From Monarcha castaneiventris obscurior (lineage: Eukaryota; Chordata; Aves; Passeriformes; Monarchidae), in the NCBI GenBank assembly GCA_026261815.1, contig JAMPIT010000300.1, forward strand, positions 1,774,501-1,838,500: a stretch of 64,000 nt of DNA, in the 5' to 3' direction. Shown piece after piece: positions 21,265 to 31,185 of this stretch (position 1 is the first letter of the stretch; each line of letters opens with the position of its first letter). The translations under genes were made by a program, and so were the position numbers. Below the pieces are notes generated by a model. It did not search any database. It was not told the DNA's origin and saw only the letters and a list, made by a program, of their open reading frames with translations.

Positions 21265-21465
21265 GATGCCGAGTTCTGGTGTGAATTATGTGCACGGAAC
21301 ACGATTTGCTTTGCTAATGGTATTTGGCCATTTCGGTGCCGGGGAACTTTTCAGAAATCATTACCACGCACTCGGCTCTTTAGGTTTTTTCCTCTCTTCT
21401 GAGGCAATTTGTCAGAAGGGATTTTTTGACAATTTCACTGAACCATGCTCGAGAGCACGTTAACC
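21265..21465. promoter_or_regulatory. Candidate conserved non-coding element
   Basis: GGTGTGAATTATGTGCACGG, TTTGCTTTGCTAATGGTATT, TGGCCATTTCGG, CAGAAATCATTACCACGC, GGCAATTTGTCAGAAGG and TTTTTTGACAATTTCACTG. The TGACAATTT/TTTGTCA words resemble Meis-type TGACA sites, alongside TAAT cores. The block is AT-rich between CpG-rich sequences and not repetitive. Confidence 0.38.
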
Positions 21466-22283
21466 CCTCCAGAGCGTCCTCCTCTGCTCTGCTTTCCCTG
21501 GGATTTGCTCCTGCTGCCTTAGCAGGGGCAGTGGGGAGCTGCAGGGATCAGTGGATGCATGGATAGCTCTCAGCTCATGGGGATCCACATCCCAAATCCT
21601 CCCTGATGTCCCCTGCACATCCCAATCCTCAGCTCGGCGGGTAACGAGGTTCTCTCCTTCCTCAGGGCCACCCAAACAATGGGATAATTGCAGTGGTACT
21701 GGGAGGGATGGCTCTGGAAGCACTGAACTGGGGAGCATCCCTGAGCACCAGTTGCCTCCCAGCTCCTTGAGGAGGTTGGGTGTGGAGAGCTCCCAGTTCT
21801 CATCCCAAAAAATCCTCTTACAGACGATCCGTGTGCCTCTTCTCTAGGGATTTTCAGGATGTGTGTGAATTCCAGGGTGGAATCAGGCCCTCAGACAGCT
21901 GAAACGGGAAAGGGTTTGGGGTTATCCCACTCACTCAGATTTTCCTAACAGCCTTTCATCCCTTTGGGCCTTCCAGGTGCTGGGTCATTCCCACTGCTGG
22001 GAAGGAGGCTTGGAAACCCCCACCAGCCTCAGACACATTCCAGGGCTCTGCTGCTCCGTGCAGGCCAAGGCTTTTCCTTTGGGAATACTGGAGCCACTCC
22101 CTAGTGCTGAAGGTGGGGATGGAGGTGGCCTGGGAGGGAAGGGCTGCTGGGAGCCCTCTGGAGCCAATCCCATCCATCCGTGGGGTGCTGGAGAGCCCAG
22201 GAAAGCTGGGAATGCTGTGCCCCATGAGCCTCGATCATGGGAGGGATGCGAGTATTTCCCTGCTGCTACTCTGCCTGAAAACT
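21466..22283. other. Non-coding stretch, no recognised feature
   Basis: Nothing recognisable: no gene, no RNA and no clear repeat. Open frames up to 103 residues overlap on both strands. Confidence 0.45.
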
Positions 22284-22345
22284 CATAAAATCATGGAATG
22301 GCTTGGGTTGGAAGGGACCTGAAGGATCATCTGCACCCCACTAAT
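22284..22345 (-). mobile_element. CR1 LINE 3'-terminal stub, antisense
   Basis: The plus strand reads AAAATCATGGAATGGCTTGG, GTTGGAAGGGACCTGAAGGA and TCATCTGCACCCC. This is the extreme 3' end of a CR1 on the minus strand, only about 60 bp long, so a severely 5'-truncated insertion. Confidence 0.85.
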
Positions 22346-22765
22346 TGAGGGGCTGTCTCAGCACACCCTTCTCCCACCCACTGCACACTGAGGGTGTTTT
22401 TCCGGAGCTGGGGCTCCTGCAGCCACTGCTGCTGCTCTTTGGGAAGATCTTGGAATGTGCCAACCCCTCCTGGTGTTTCCTGAGAGTGGAAATGTGTTCG
22501 GAATCTTCCTGGGGAAGATTCCTACATCTGCAGGAGCTGCTGGAATTCCCTCAGAGCACTCACGGCCACCCATCCACGCTGCTGGATTTATCCACATCCC
22601 TATTTCCATTGTCCAGTTCTGCAGGGCCTGGGCTGGTTTGGAATGACATCCCAGGAGGATGTGGATCCTGGAGGAGGCAGTGAGGACATCCAACCTCAGA
22701 GCTGCCACAGCATGACTGGTTTTGGGGGAGGGACCCTCAGCTGAGCTGGGCCATCAGCCACGGGT
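22346..22765. other. Non-coding stretch between CR1 copies
   Basis: No gene is recognised. It may contain eroded CR1 sequence from the stub on its left, but no landmark could be placed. Confidence 0.4.
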
Positions 22766-22975
22766 CAGGTCGGAAAAAATTCCTCCCTGTGAGGGTGGGC
22801 AGGCCCTGGCACAGGGTGCCCAGAGAAGCTGTGGCTGCTCCTGGATCCCTGGCAGTGCCCAAGGCCAGGTTGGACACTGGGGCTTGGAGCAGCCTGGGAT
22901 AGTGGAAGGTGTCCCTGCCCATGGATGGATTTTGGGGTCCCTTCCATCGTAACCATTCCATAAATCTGTGACTTG
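22766..22975 (+). mobile_element. CR1 LINE 3' end, sense
   Basis: GTCGGAAAAAATTCCTCCCT, GTGAGGGTGGGCAGGCCCTG, GCACAGGGTGCCCAGAGAAG, GATCCCTGGCAGTGCCCAAG, GGCCAGGTTGGACACTGGGG and GAAGGTGTCCCTGCCC are followed by the tail GGGTCCCTTCCATCGTAACC and ATTCCATAAATCTGTGA. It is 5'-truncated. Confidence 0.93.
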
Positions 22976-23049
22976 GGGCAGTTTAGGAAGTTTCATCCAG
23001 AGTTCTGAGACATTCCAGTTACAGATTGATGCTGTTCCATTGATCTGAG

Positions 23050-23360
23050 AATGCTGGAGAGGGACTTTTTCCATGGGCAGGCAGAAATAGGACAAGGGGA
23101 ATGGCTTCCCACTGCCAGAGGGCAGGGATGGATGGGATATTGGGAAGGAATTGTTCCCTGGGAGGGTGCTGAGGCTGTGGCACAGGGTGCCCAGAGCAGC
23201 TGTGGCTGCCCCTGGATCCCTGGCAGTGCCCAAGGCCAGGCTGGACACTGGGGCTTGGAGCAGCCTGGGACAGAGGGAGGTGTCCCTGCCCTTGTGGGGT
23301 GGGATGGGATGGGTTTTGAGGTCCTTTCCAACCCAACCCATTCCACGATTCTGGGATTCC
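23050..23360 (+). mobile_element. CR1 LINE 3' end, sense
   Basis: It starts CTGGAGAGGGACTTTTTCCA, then GACAAGGGGAATGGCTTCCC, ATGGATGGGATATTGGGAAG, GAATTGTTCCCTGGGAGGG, the same central block as the previous copy, and ends TTTCCAACCCAACCCATTCC then ACGATTCTGGGATTCC. It lies in the same orientation about 75 bp after the preceding CR1, but the two overlap in consensus and are separate insertions. Confidence 0.94.
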
Positions 23361-24425
23361 CGAAGTTCCCAGATGGCTCTACCATCCCTTTCCCTCCTGG
23401 CCTGCTGTGCCTTCCCCACCTGTCCTGTGCCAGCCTGCTCAGGGCTGCTCCCAGCCCTTTGCTATTCCTCATTATTCCAGGAATTCCCATCACCTGCTGA
23501 GTTTATATTCCAGTGAGAACCCAACGAGGTGAGTTTGGGTATGGGTTGCTGAGCTCTCCCCTGAGCAAAGTTTGTCATCTCCAGGGCTGACCCTGGTCTC
23601 CGTGATTCCGGCTCTGTTGGGAGCTGGCCTGGGATGTGCTGGGGGCTGTTCCACCATGGGAAGGGGTTTGTCCTTGCAGGTCCTGCCCTGTGGAATCGCT
23701 GCTGGATCCAGCCCAGCCAGCAGCTCCAGGCTGGGTGAGTCGCCTGGAATTCTGCTGAGCTGAGCACGCTGCACTTACCTGGAGATGCCTCGGCTTTATC
23801 GGACACTCTCCTTCCCCCATTCCCTGTTATTGTATCGAGTGTCCTCCTCATTTGTGGACTCCGGAATCCCAACATTGCTGGAGCTCCAGCCCCTCTGGCA
23901 CCTCAGGAGCTGCAGGATGGCCATGGACTGAGAGGACATCAGATAAGAATCCCAGAATCCGCAGCCCCCTCCATCCCGCGCCTCCATCCCGCGGTTTCCC
24001 GTTACAGACTCACGGTGAACCTCTCTGGGATCACATTCCACTTAGGAAAACCAGGCCCCAGCACAGGGATTTCAATCTGTGACCCTCCCAGGGCCCTTTG
24101 CTGCCGCTGCGGCCACGGAGCTGGGCAGGGAAATGAGCTGGGAAAGCTCTCATGCTGTGAAAGCACGGAAATATCGGGAATGTCACTTTGCTGCAGCGTC
24201 ACTCGCTGAAGGGAACCAAATCTCTGCCTTGGCAGCTCTGGGAGGACAAATCCTGCCTTTCCCAGGAACTTTGGGATTGCTGAGGTTTGGTTTCCAGCAC
24301 AGGCTGTGGCCTCTCGACCCCACCACCTCCATGAAAGCCTGGTGTGATTTGGGAGCGCTGAGCTGTCTCCAAGGGCCTTGGGGACATCAGGGATTTGCCT
24401 CTTCCACTGTGCACCTTGGCAAGGT
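23361..24425. other. Non-coding stretch, no recognised feature
   Basis: No gene, RNA or repeat is recognised. Sequence near 24,080-24,180 is moderately CpG-rich. Open frames up to 146 residues carry no known domain. Confidence 0.42.
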
Positions 24426-24429
24426 GACA

Positions 24430-24720
24430 TCGATTAGGGCACCCAGCTCGTTGAAAGATTTATGCAAATTAATCAACCCGTCATTAATCAATCCATTAAG
24501 AGATTTCAAACACAACTAAAAGCCAACCATCTCTTCAAATCCTAAGTGAAATAAGTCGGATTGAATCCTTGGAAAATCACCTGGACTAAAGGAATTTAGG
24601 AAGCCCACTGGATTTCCCGTGCTGCTCACAGCACCAAAAATACTGATTTTTAAATTTTTTTTTAACTTGAAAAGGCAAAATAATTTAAATTAAACTGAAT
24701 ACCTCAGGCACCACAACACG
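24430..24720. promoter_or_regulatory. Candidate conserved element with an octamer site
   Basis: A perfect POU octamer ATGCAAAT lies at 24,462-24,469, directly followed by TAATCAACCCGTCATTAATC and AATCCATTAAGAGATTTC. Pbx/Hox-like ATCAAT and repeated TTAAT words occur. To the right are TAAGTGAAATAAGTCGG and an AT-rich run (GATTTTTAAATTTTTTTTTT, AAATAATTTAAATTAAAC). The left half is a good regulatory candidate; the right half may be simple AT-rich sequence. Confidence 0.42.
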
Positions 24721-25515
24721 GCCCAGGCTGGCTCCAAACCATCAGCAACCTCCTGCCCCATTTCCACATCTTTTTGGGTCAGTCCTTCTCTGGATTCTGC
24801 CCCCACAACACAAATGTGGGGAAGGACACGGAGAATCCGCTTTTCCCTATGAAAATTTGACACTGTGGAGACATCCTGGTTTTGCCTCTTCAGCCGGCAG
24901 AACTGAGGGGATGCTCCTGGAAAGCTGAGGAGTGCTCCTGGAAAGCAACTGCAGATACTCCTTGGCACGCACAGCCGGGCTGAGGGTTCAGGGCCCCTCT
25001 CTGTCCCAGCTCCTCTTTTCCTCTGCCTCCAGCTGCAACTGCCTCTTTGGATTCCTCGTGCCTTCCTGGATGTCTTCTCAATCCCTTCCTTCTTCATCCC
25101 TTGTGTCACTTCACTTCGATCCCTCCTTGCTGCTCCTCGCTGCCCACTTTTCCAGCCTCTCCACCCACTCACCCCCAGCTCCTCTCAACTCCAGGGTCCC
25201 CGGAGGAAGCACCCGAAAGAGGAGCCCGGGCTCTCGGCATTCCCACCTGCTGGAAGCTCCGAGGTGCCCATTTTCCCTCGGGGAATGGCAGCCCCCTGCC
25301 CTCTCCAGGCAGCTGTGACAGCTCGGGCTGCCGAGTTGCACAGTCAGGCGTTTGTCACTCGACATCTTGATTGCTGTCACTTGGGTGATCTGAGAGCTGC
25401 TCCCAGCCACGTCCCACTCCCCTGGGTCTCCGTTGCATCCTTCCCGACCCACTGGTGCAGGGATAATCACATCAGCGAGCTGGGGACGGGCTGGACGGGC
25501 AGCAGAGGTTCCTCT
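24721..25515. other. Non-coding stretch, pyrimidine-rich in part
   Basis: No gene is recognised. A C/T-rich segment spans about 25,080-25,200. Overlapping frames up to 160 residues on both strands show no known domain. Confidence 0.42.
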
Positions 25516-25519
25516 GGCC

Positions 25520-25750
25520 AGCACTGAGTGATTAACGGGACGGCACTAATTGGGGGATGCCCCTGTGCCCGTCCCAGGTTTGCCATGCTGATGGTTGATA
25601 GCTGTGGGCAGAGCTGCTCTCCCTGGATTTCCAGGATGATGCACCACAGGGGAAGGTTGTTCCCTTTGTTTGCCTTAAATGAGTTGCAGGGTAATTTCAT
25701 TTTGTTCCTGCATAATGAGAAGTTGGCAATAATCACTCAGTAATCACCTT
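25520..25750. promoter_or_regulatory. Candidate conserved non-coding element
   Basis: AGTGATTAACGGGACGGCAC, TAATTGGGGGATGCCCC, TGCCTTAAATGAGTTGCAGG, GTAATTTCATTTTGTTCC, GCATAATGAGAAGTTGGC and AATAATCACTCAGTAATCAC. TAAT cores are spread over 230 bp of unique sequence between GC-rich flanks. Function is inferred from composition only. Confidence 0.38.
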
Positions 25751-26139
25751 CCCCACGCTACGCCTGGCTCTGCAAAGCTCTCACTGTGTCCCTCTTCACT
25801 CATCTCTCTCCAAGGCCAGAGCTTCTATTGTTCAGTTCCATGCAAGAGAATGTCTGTTCTTCCCGCTGACAATGATGTTCCCCTGTTCCCTGGTGCTCCC
25901 AGAGGTGCTGCACCCTCAGCACCCACCCAGGCCTCCCTCCCTGTCCCCCCAGGCGTGTCACCTGCCACCCTGGAGATGCCACAGTTCCAGCAGGGCTCCG
26001 TTCTGGGGTGAAGCCTTCAGTTCCCTTTTGGGAGAGTCAAAGTAGAGCCCACGACTTTCACCCCTGGCTTGTGCCTGGCTGCCAGGAGGGCCCCGTGCCC
26101 AGGGAGAGATCCTAGAAATCGTAGAAACGCAGAAAATCA

Positions 26140-26490
26140 CCTTGTTCCACCCCCTGCCATGGCAGGGACACCTCCCACTGTCCCAGGCTGTTCCAAGCCC
26201 CAATGTCCAGCCTGGCCTTGGGCACTGCCAGGGATCCAGGGGCAGCCACAGCTGCTCTGGGCACCCTGTGCCAGGGCCTGCCCATCCTCCCAGGGAACAA
26301 TTCCTTCCCAATATCCCATCCATCCCTGCCCTCTGGCAGTGGGAAGCCATTCCCTGTGTCTTGTCCCTCCATCCCTGTCCCCAGTCCCTCTCCAGCTCTC
26401 CTGGAGCCCCTTTAGGGCCTGCAAGGGGCTCTGAGCTCTCCCTGGATCCCTCTCCTCTCCCTGTGAACACCCCCAGCTCTCCCAGCCTGG
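26140..26490 (-). mobile_element. CR1 LINE 3' region, antisense
   Basis: The plus strand reads CACCCCCTGCCATGGCAGGG, ACACCTCCCACTGTCCCAGG, CCAGCCTGGCCTTGGGCACT, GATCCAGGGGCAGCCACAGC, AACAATTCCTTCCCAATATC, GGCAGTGGGAAGCCATTCCC, AGCCCCTTTAGGGCCTGCAA and CACCCCCAGCTCTCCCAGCC. The terminal tail on the left is replaced by GAAATCGTAGAAACGCAGAA, which may be a diverged tail. Confidence 0.93.
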
Positions 26491-27160
26491 TTCCAGAGCA
26501 CAGGGGCTGCAGCCCTGGAAGGATCCCATCCCTGGAGGGACAGGCCCGGGATGATCTCCGTGGTCACATTTGGGTCTCCAGGCACAGCAGGAGGGTGACT
26601 CGAGCTCCAGCTCCTCCGGGCACTGCCGAGCAGGTGCCAGGGAGGGGCTGAGGACCTGCAGCTCTCCCTGTCCACTCCAGGGAAGCCTGGAGCCAATTCC
26701 CACTGCTCCTGCAGGACTGGGAGCCGCCTGCCCTGGCTGTGCCCAGAGCGCTCAGACGGGAGGGGCAGTGCCTTGGGAATGTGCCGTAAGTGGGGAATCG
26801 AAGTGCATTTGCTGCACTGGAAGGCAGCGCGGGGTCTGTCCTCGGGGGAATTCTCTGTCCCTCTCCTCTGGGATGGGCTGCCAGTGCCCTGTGCAGGGAA
26901 TCGTGTCCGAGCACCACAGGAACTGCAGCTTCACGCCAAGGACGTTTTGCCGGGAATATTCACAGCAAATTGCCTGGAAAAGGGGGCTTGGCAAAGCCAT
27001 CCCCAGGAATTGGAGGGGGAGCGGGGCTGGATGCTGGGCTGGGGTGTGGAGCACAGAGGTGTTTCTGCCGTGTGGGTGTGGGTGAAGCTGTGGGACAGCT
27101 CCTGCTGTCCCCGTGGCAGCAGGGACAGCCCCTGCCCCTGCCCGTGTGCGGGGGGTCACC
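26491..27160. other. GC-rich non-coding stretch
   Basis: No gene is recognised. The first part may hold eroded CR1 upstream sequence. Long frames run into the G-rich array on the right and are artefacts of it. Confidence 0.4.
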
Positions 27161-27164
27161 GGCC

Positions 27165-27392
27165 AGGGCAGGGCAGGGCTGGGCTGGGCTGGGCTGGGCT
27201 GGGCAGGGCAGGGCAGGGCAGGGCTGGGCTGGGCTGGGCTGGGCTGGGCTGGGCTGGGAAGCACTGAGCGGGTCACAGACACCGGCCAGGGCAGGGCAGG
27301 GCTGGGCTGGGCTGGGCTGGGCTGGGCTGGGCTGGGCAGGGCTGGGCAGGGCTGGGCTGGGCAGGGCAGGGCAGGGCAGGGCTGGGAAGCAC
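27165..27392. repeat. G-rich pentamer array (GGGCT/GGGCA), two blocks
   Basis: Two blocks (27,167-27,257 and 27,287-27,388) consist almost entirely of GGGCT and GGGCA pentamers, so GGG runs are separated by two bases. Between and after them lies a repeated spacer, GGAAGCACTGAGCGGGTCAC and its variant with GAGCAGG, followed by CACCGGCCAGGGCAGGG. The whole unit (pentamers plus spacer) was therefore duplicated. The G-strand should fold into G-quadruplexes. Frames of W-A-G-L residues on the plus strand and P-A-Q on the minus strand are repeat artefacts. Confidence 0.96.
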
Positions 27393-27419
27393 TGAGCAGG
27401 TCACAGGCACCGGCCGGGG

Positions 27420-28890
27420 CAGGAGGAGGTGGCCGCGCTGCCAAGGTGCCTTTGGGGGTGAAGGTGGACACAGGGTGAGGGCGATGCCCAGGACACGGGG
27501 CAATGGGATCAAATCCAACCGGGAGCTCACAGCATCCACGCTCCTCAAAGACCCCCCAGGGGCTCAGCCACAGAGGTCTGGGGAGACCCAGAGTCATTTT
27601 CAGGCTTTAAAGGGGACACCAGGGCTGGGTGAGGGGAGCTGGCAGCGCTCAGGGGGTGGCATGGCCCAGTGACAGCCATGCCCGGCAGAAGGGCTCGGTG
27701 CTGCTGACTGGATTCCTTTGGCAATTTCTTCGGCTGGGTTTCTTCCAGGGGTCCCTCCTGCAGTTTTGAGGAGCCTGGGCAGTCTGGGAAGATGTGCTGG
27801 GGCGGGATTCGTGTCTGCCCGCCCACCCCAGCAGTGCCTGGAGGCTGTCGATGCCCGATCAATAACGAGCTGCAGAGCCGTGGGCCGGCCGGGGGGAGCT
27901 CCTGGTCCTTCTCCCCATGCAGGGTAACAGCCGTGTCCAGGCCTGGCTGCTGGTTTGGCTTCTCTTCGGGTTCGGTTTTTTTTTTGAAATTTCATTGATT
28001 TCCTTTGCTGTTAATGGGCTGCTCGTTGCCGGGCAGGGTGGGGATTGTCGGAATGTTGGAATTCTGCGTCCTTGCAGGGGACAAGCAGAGCTGGAAAGGT
28101 CACGGCACAGCCTCTGGGCACCTCTGCCTGGCGTGCAGCCTCTGCCCGCTGCCAGGCCGCTCCTGCCAGGCCCTGGGCACTGCCGCTGTCCCCACGGCGG
28201 GCATTAAAGCAGGATTAGGGCAGGAGCCAGCGCAGCGGTGGCAGCCAGCCCTGGTGTGCCCAGCTGGTACCAGAGGGCACGGGATGCCACCCCACCAGCC
28301 GGGTCCTGCAGCAGGGACCTCCTGCTGCTGGCAGCTGGGGATCGGGGTGTTCTGAGCTCTGGGCCCTGCCACGGGCACAGCCGGAGGTGGAAATGACCCC
28401 TTGTTGTCCCCTCTCCCAAGCCAGGGTGGCGTTTTCACCCCTCTCTGCCCGACACAGCGAGCTGGGGGTGGGGAATGCAAACCTCTGATCAAACATTCCC
28501 CCGTTCTCCCCTGCTAAAAGAGTCTAAAGTGCACCCTCAGTCAACAGAGGGCTGAAATTCCGCTTTCATCTGCCGACAGGCCGGCACAGAGAGCTCAGGT
28601 GCGAGTCCAAAGCAAACAGCAAAGGGCAGAGTCGGAGCTGGGCGGATTTGTTTGCCGAGTGAAGGATTTGGGCACGGGGATGATGCCACAGGTGAGGAGG
28701 GAGGGCCCCGGGGCTGTGCAAATGCCAGCAGGGGAAGGAAACACGATGTGGGAATGAAGAGGCTGCTGCAGAAGAGGGGAAAATGTGCAGGTTTTGCCGA
28801 GAGAGGATGTGAGAAGTGGCACCAAGCCCTGCCCCCCTGAGTCCCTGGAGGTCCCGGCAATCCGGGATGCTGCCCCTTTAAAATGTGGTG
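27420..28890. other. GC-rich non-coding stretch
   Basis: No gene is recognised. A T-run (GGTTCGGTTTTTTTTTTGAA) lies near 27,970-27,990, with TTCATTGATTTCCTTTGC next to it. A short AT-richer patch occurs near 28,490-28,560. Open frames match nothing known. Confidence 0.42.
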
Positions 28891-28894
28891 GGGG

Positions 28895-28985
28895 GGAAGA
28901 CGCAAATGAGGAGCCGGCTGAAAATTAGTAGAGCAGAAAACTCCAAATGATGCAGAGCTAATTCCTTAAGTGTCAGACTGGCTGC
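28895..28985. promoter_or_regulatory. Candidate conserved element, first block of a cluster
   Basis: GACGCAAATGAGGAGCCGGC, TGAAAATTAGTAGAGCAG, CTCCAAATGATGCAGAGC and TAATTCCTTAAGTGTCAGAC. An octamer-like CGCAAATGA, an ATTAG homeodomain core and an Nkx-type TTAAGTG word are visible. It opens the AT-rich/CpG-rich cluster that runs to about 30,170. Confidence 0.4.
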
Positions 28986-29160
28986 CAGACCCTCCGCTTC
29001 TCAGCCCGCTGGCCCCGCAGCACCCCCGGGCGAGCGGGGCGGCTCCCGGGGCCACTCACTGCCCCCCGGGCCCGGGCCCAGCCCCCGGGGTCCCCTGGGT
29101 CACTCCGTGCCACGCTCAGGCTCCTCTCCCTGCTTGCAGCCCCGTGGCATCGCCCCCACC
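28986..29160. promoter_or_regulatory. CpG/GC-rich stretch inside the regulatory cluster
   Basis: Very GC-rich words such as CCCCCGGGCGAGCGGGGCGG and CCCCGGGCCCGGGCCCAGCC. It is short and lies between two AT-rich candidate elements. It may be part of an island shared with 29,690-30,090. Confidence 0.3.
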
Positions 29161-29169
29161 CTGGCGAGA

Positions 29170-29470
29170 AGGCAGGGGAAGTTTTTTAATATATTTTTAT
29201 TGGCCTGTAAATTTATTTCTCCTTCCCCACCGGCTCGGATCGATGTTCGCAGTTTACCGAAGTCCCAGGCACGCAGATTAAATCCTCTGCCTCTATTACC
29301 CGAGATGGGCTTTTATTCTCCCTCTGATCACTCGGAAATAAACAGTGGGAGAGGAGCGGGGGGCAGGCAGGAGGCGGGGAGGGGACGAACCCATTCCAGA
29401 CCTGTTTATTCCCTACCAGCCCGGCAGCTCCCGGCCATTAAACGAGCCACTTATCCCGCAAGCTGCTCCA
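29170..29470. promoter_or_regulatory. Candidate conserved element, second block of the cluster
   Basis: TTTTTTAATATATTTTTATT, GGCCTGTAAATTTATTTC, CGCAGTTTACCGAAGTCCC, CACGCAGATTAAATCCTC and GATGGGCTTTTATTCTCCC, then CACTCGGAAATAAACAGTGG. After a short G-rich gap come CAGACCTGTTTATTCCC and GGCCATTAAACGAGCC. Forkhead-like TAAACA/TGTTTA words occur twice in opposite orientation. The sequence is unique and non-coding. Confidence 0.4.
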
Positions 29471-29539
29471 GCCCGGCCTTCCCCGTCCCGCTGCCCTCCT
29501 GCTCGCCCTTCCCTTCCCCTCTCTCTCCCCGCCGCTCTC

Positions 29540-29665
29540 CCTCCCCGTTATTTTTAAAAGAACAATAATAATTAGGCAGAGCAGCCTCTAACACAATTGT
29601 TTCAGCCTGAACAGGCAATTAGGACAGGCGGAGTGAGGCTAATGAACGGTGCATTGGTTCCCCCC
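29540..29665. promoter_or_regulatory. Candidate conserved element with an imperfect dyad
   Basis: CGTTATTTTTAAAAGAACAA, TAATAATTAGGCAGAGC, CACAATTGTTTCAGCCTGAA, CAGGCAATTAGGACAGG and GGCTAATGAACGGTGC. The segment 29,595-29,620 is an imperfect inverted repeat (AATTG..TCAG / CTGA..CAATT). It holds a Sox-type ACAATTGTT word and homeodomain CAATTAG words. Three ATTAG/CTAAT cores lie within 80 bp. Confidence 0.45.
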
Positions 29666-29689
29666 AGCCGTGCCCCCCACATCCCCGCA

Positions 29690-30090
29690 GACGTGTGGCT
29701 GCTCCGCAGAGCCGCTCTCCTGACGCGGGCGGGGGCTGGCAGCCAGCAGGAGGGGGGCACGGTGCCCAGCGCAGCCAGCCCGGGCCGGGCCGCGGGCAGC
29801 GGGCAGCGGGCAGCGGGCAGCGGGCAGCGGGCAGCGGGCAGCGGGCGGGGATGGAGCTGCCCGCCCGGGACTTTGGCACGGGGACCCGTCTGCGGCGCAC
29901 GGGGACGTGCCCCGGGCATCTCCCGGCTCCGCGGGCTGGCAGCGCCCGGGTGCCGCCGGGCAGGGCAGGAGAGGCCGCCCTGGGGTCACCCGGCCGGGAC
30001 AGGGACAGCCCGGGAGCGGTGACCCCGCGCAGGGATGCTCCGCAGTGGCTGCGCGCAGACACGGCGCCCGACCCGGGGCCAGGCAGCTGC
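29690..30090. promoter_or_regulatory. CpG island next to AT-rich candidate elements
   Basis: This is the densest CpG stretch in the window (CTCTCCTGACGCGGGCGGGG, GTCTGCGGCGCACGGGGACG, GGTGCCGCCGGGCAGGG, GTGGCTGCGCGCAGACACGG). It contains a 7-bp GC-rich array. It could be a promoter of a non-coding RNA or an alternative first exon. A frame starting ATGGAGCTGCCCGCCCGG at 29,850 (M-E-L-P-A-R-D-F) is open to 30,120 but shows no known domain. No TATA box is visible. Confidence 0.45.
29792..29847. repeat. 7-bp array GCGGGCA, seven perfect copies plus a variant
   Basis: GCGGGCA repeats from 29,792 to 29,840 and is followed by GCGGGCG. It lies inside the CpG island. The CpG in every unit is kept, which is consistent with low methylation in the germline. 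Confidence 0.95.
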
Positions 30091-30175
30091 GCTGAAATAT
30101 TCATGCCAAGCTGGCTTTGAAGACAGCGGGATTTCTTGGAAACTTGCTGCGCCTCCTAAATGGAGCTGTCTGCTC
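30085..30175. promoter_or_regulatory. Candidate conserved element at the right end of the cluster
   Basis: GCAGCTGCGCTGAAATATTC, ATGCCAAGCTGGCTTTGAAG, ACAGCGGGATTTCTTGG and CTCCTAAATGGAGCTGTC. An E-box CAGCTG (30,091), an inverted TTGGCA-like NFI half site (TGCCAAGCTGGCTT) and an AATATTCATG word occur in unique sequence adjoining the CpG island. Confidence 0.38.
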
Positions 30176-30855
30176 TGCACGGCTGCCTGGGCACGACGGC
30201 AGCGCGGGTGGGCACACGGGGAGCGGCGTCCGCCTCTGCCGGGGCACAGGCAGGGGATCCTGGCCCACGCTGCCGGCGGCCAGCCCTCGGGGAGGCCGTG
30301 GGGACACAACCCCATGGCAGGGATGCTCTGGGAGCAGCTGGTCCCAAGTTGGGATAGGGATAGCGTCCCTGAGCAGGGTGACGGACTGGGAGGCGACAGG
30401 AGACAGGGAGCTGTTGGAGGCAGAATTCCCGGGCAGGGGACCCCAGAGGTGTTGTGGGGGCTGCAAGGTGGGCACAGCGGCAGGGTGACATTCCAGGAGC
30501 TGCCTCCTGCCCTGTGCCCCGGAGTTTGGGATGGGAGCCCAGGGCTGAGCCCCCTCCCTTCCAGGGGGCTGAGACCCCCCAGCACAGGGCTGGTGCTCCC
30601 AGCTCCACTGCCTGAGCCACGTGTGGGGCTGTGGCCGTGGATGTCCCCTGAGAGGGGACACTGGGGATTTGGGGTTCTGTCACATCCCCATGCGCCCTGA
30701 TGGCCCCAGCTGGCCTTGGGCTGCCCCAAACACAAATATCCCCGGTTTTCCTGAAGTTCTGGGATCTTTTGGCCCCCTGACACCCGGCATTGAGGCCTGG
30801 TTGCTGTCTGTGCACAGCTCCTGCCCTTCCCACCACCACACATCACAAATCCCGC
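30176..30855. other. GC-rich non-coding stretch
   Basis: No gene, RNA or repeat is recognised. The 331- and 227-residue minus-strand frames that cover it overlap each other in different frames and lack domain signatures. Confidence 0.42.
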
Positions 30856-30859
30856 TGTA

Positions 30860-31185
30860 ATGTGCTGTCCCTCAGGCCTCTCCCCATTACTGCTCTCCAA
30901 ACGTCTCTCTCCCAGTCTCCATGGTGTTAAATTATATTTCCCCAGCTGGATTACTTTGCATTTGTTCAGAATGAATTTCATTTGGCTATTTCCTTCCTAG
31001 GCCTGACCCTTCTTTCCCGGTGCATTATCTTTTAGCTCTTTGTCCTCACCAGGATTTGCAGCACCTTCCCATTTCATATCCTCTGCAAATTTAATTAACA
31101 GGCTCTTTACCCTCCCTCTTTCGGATCAAATGAAGATGTTAAAGGAGAGCAGACCTGGCACAGATCTCACCACTAACCACTAACA
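30860..31185 (-). mobile_element. Ancient CR1 LINE relic, antisense
   Basis: The plus strand carries antisense landmarks of the old amniote CR1 in order. GGATTACTTTGCATTTGTTC is followed by AATGAATTTCATTTGGCTAT, ATATCCTCTGCAAATTTAAT, ATTAACAGGCTCTTTACCC, TTCGGATCAAATGAAGATGT and GAGCAGACCTGGCACAGATC. These correspond to the part of the element downstream of the reverse-transcriptase core. Divergence is high and the copy is fragmentary. Confidence 0.72.
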
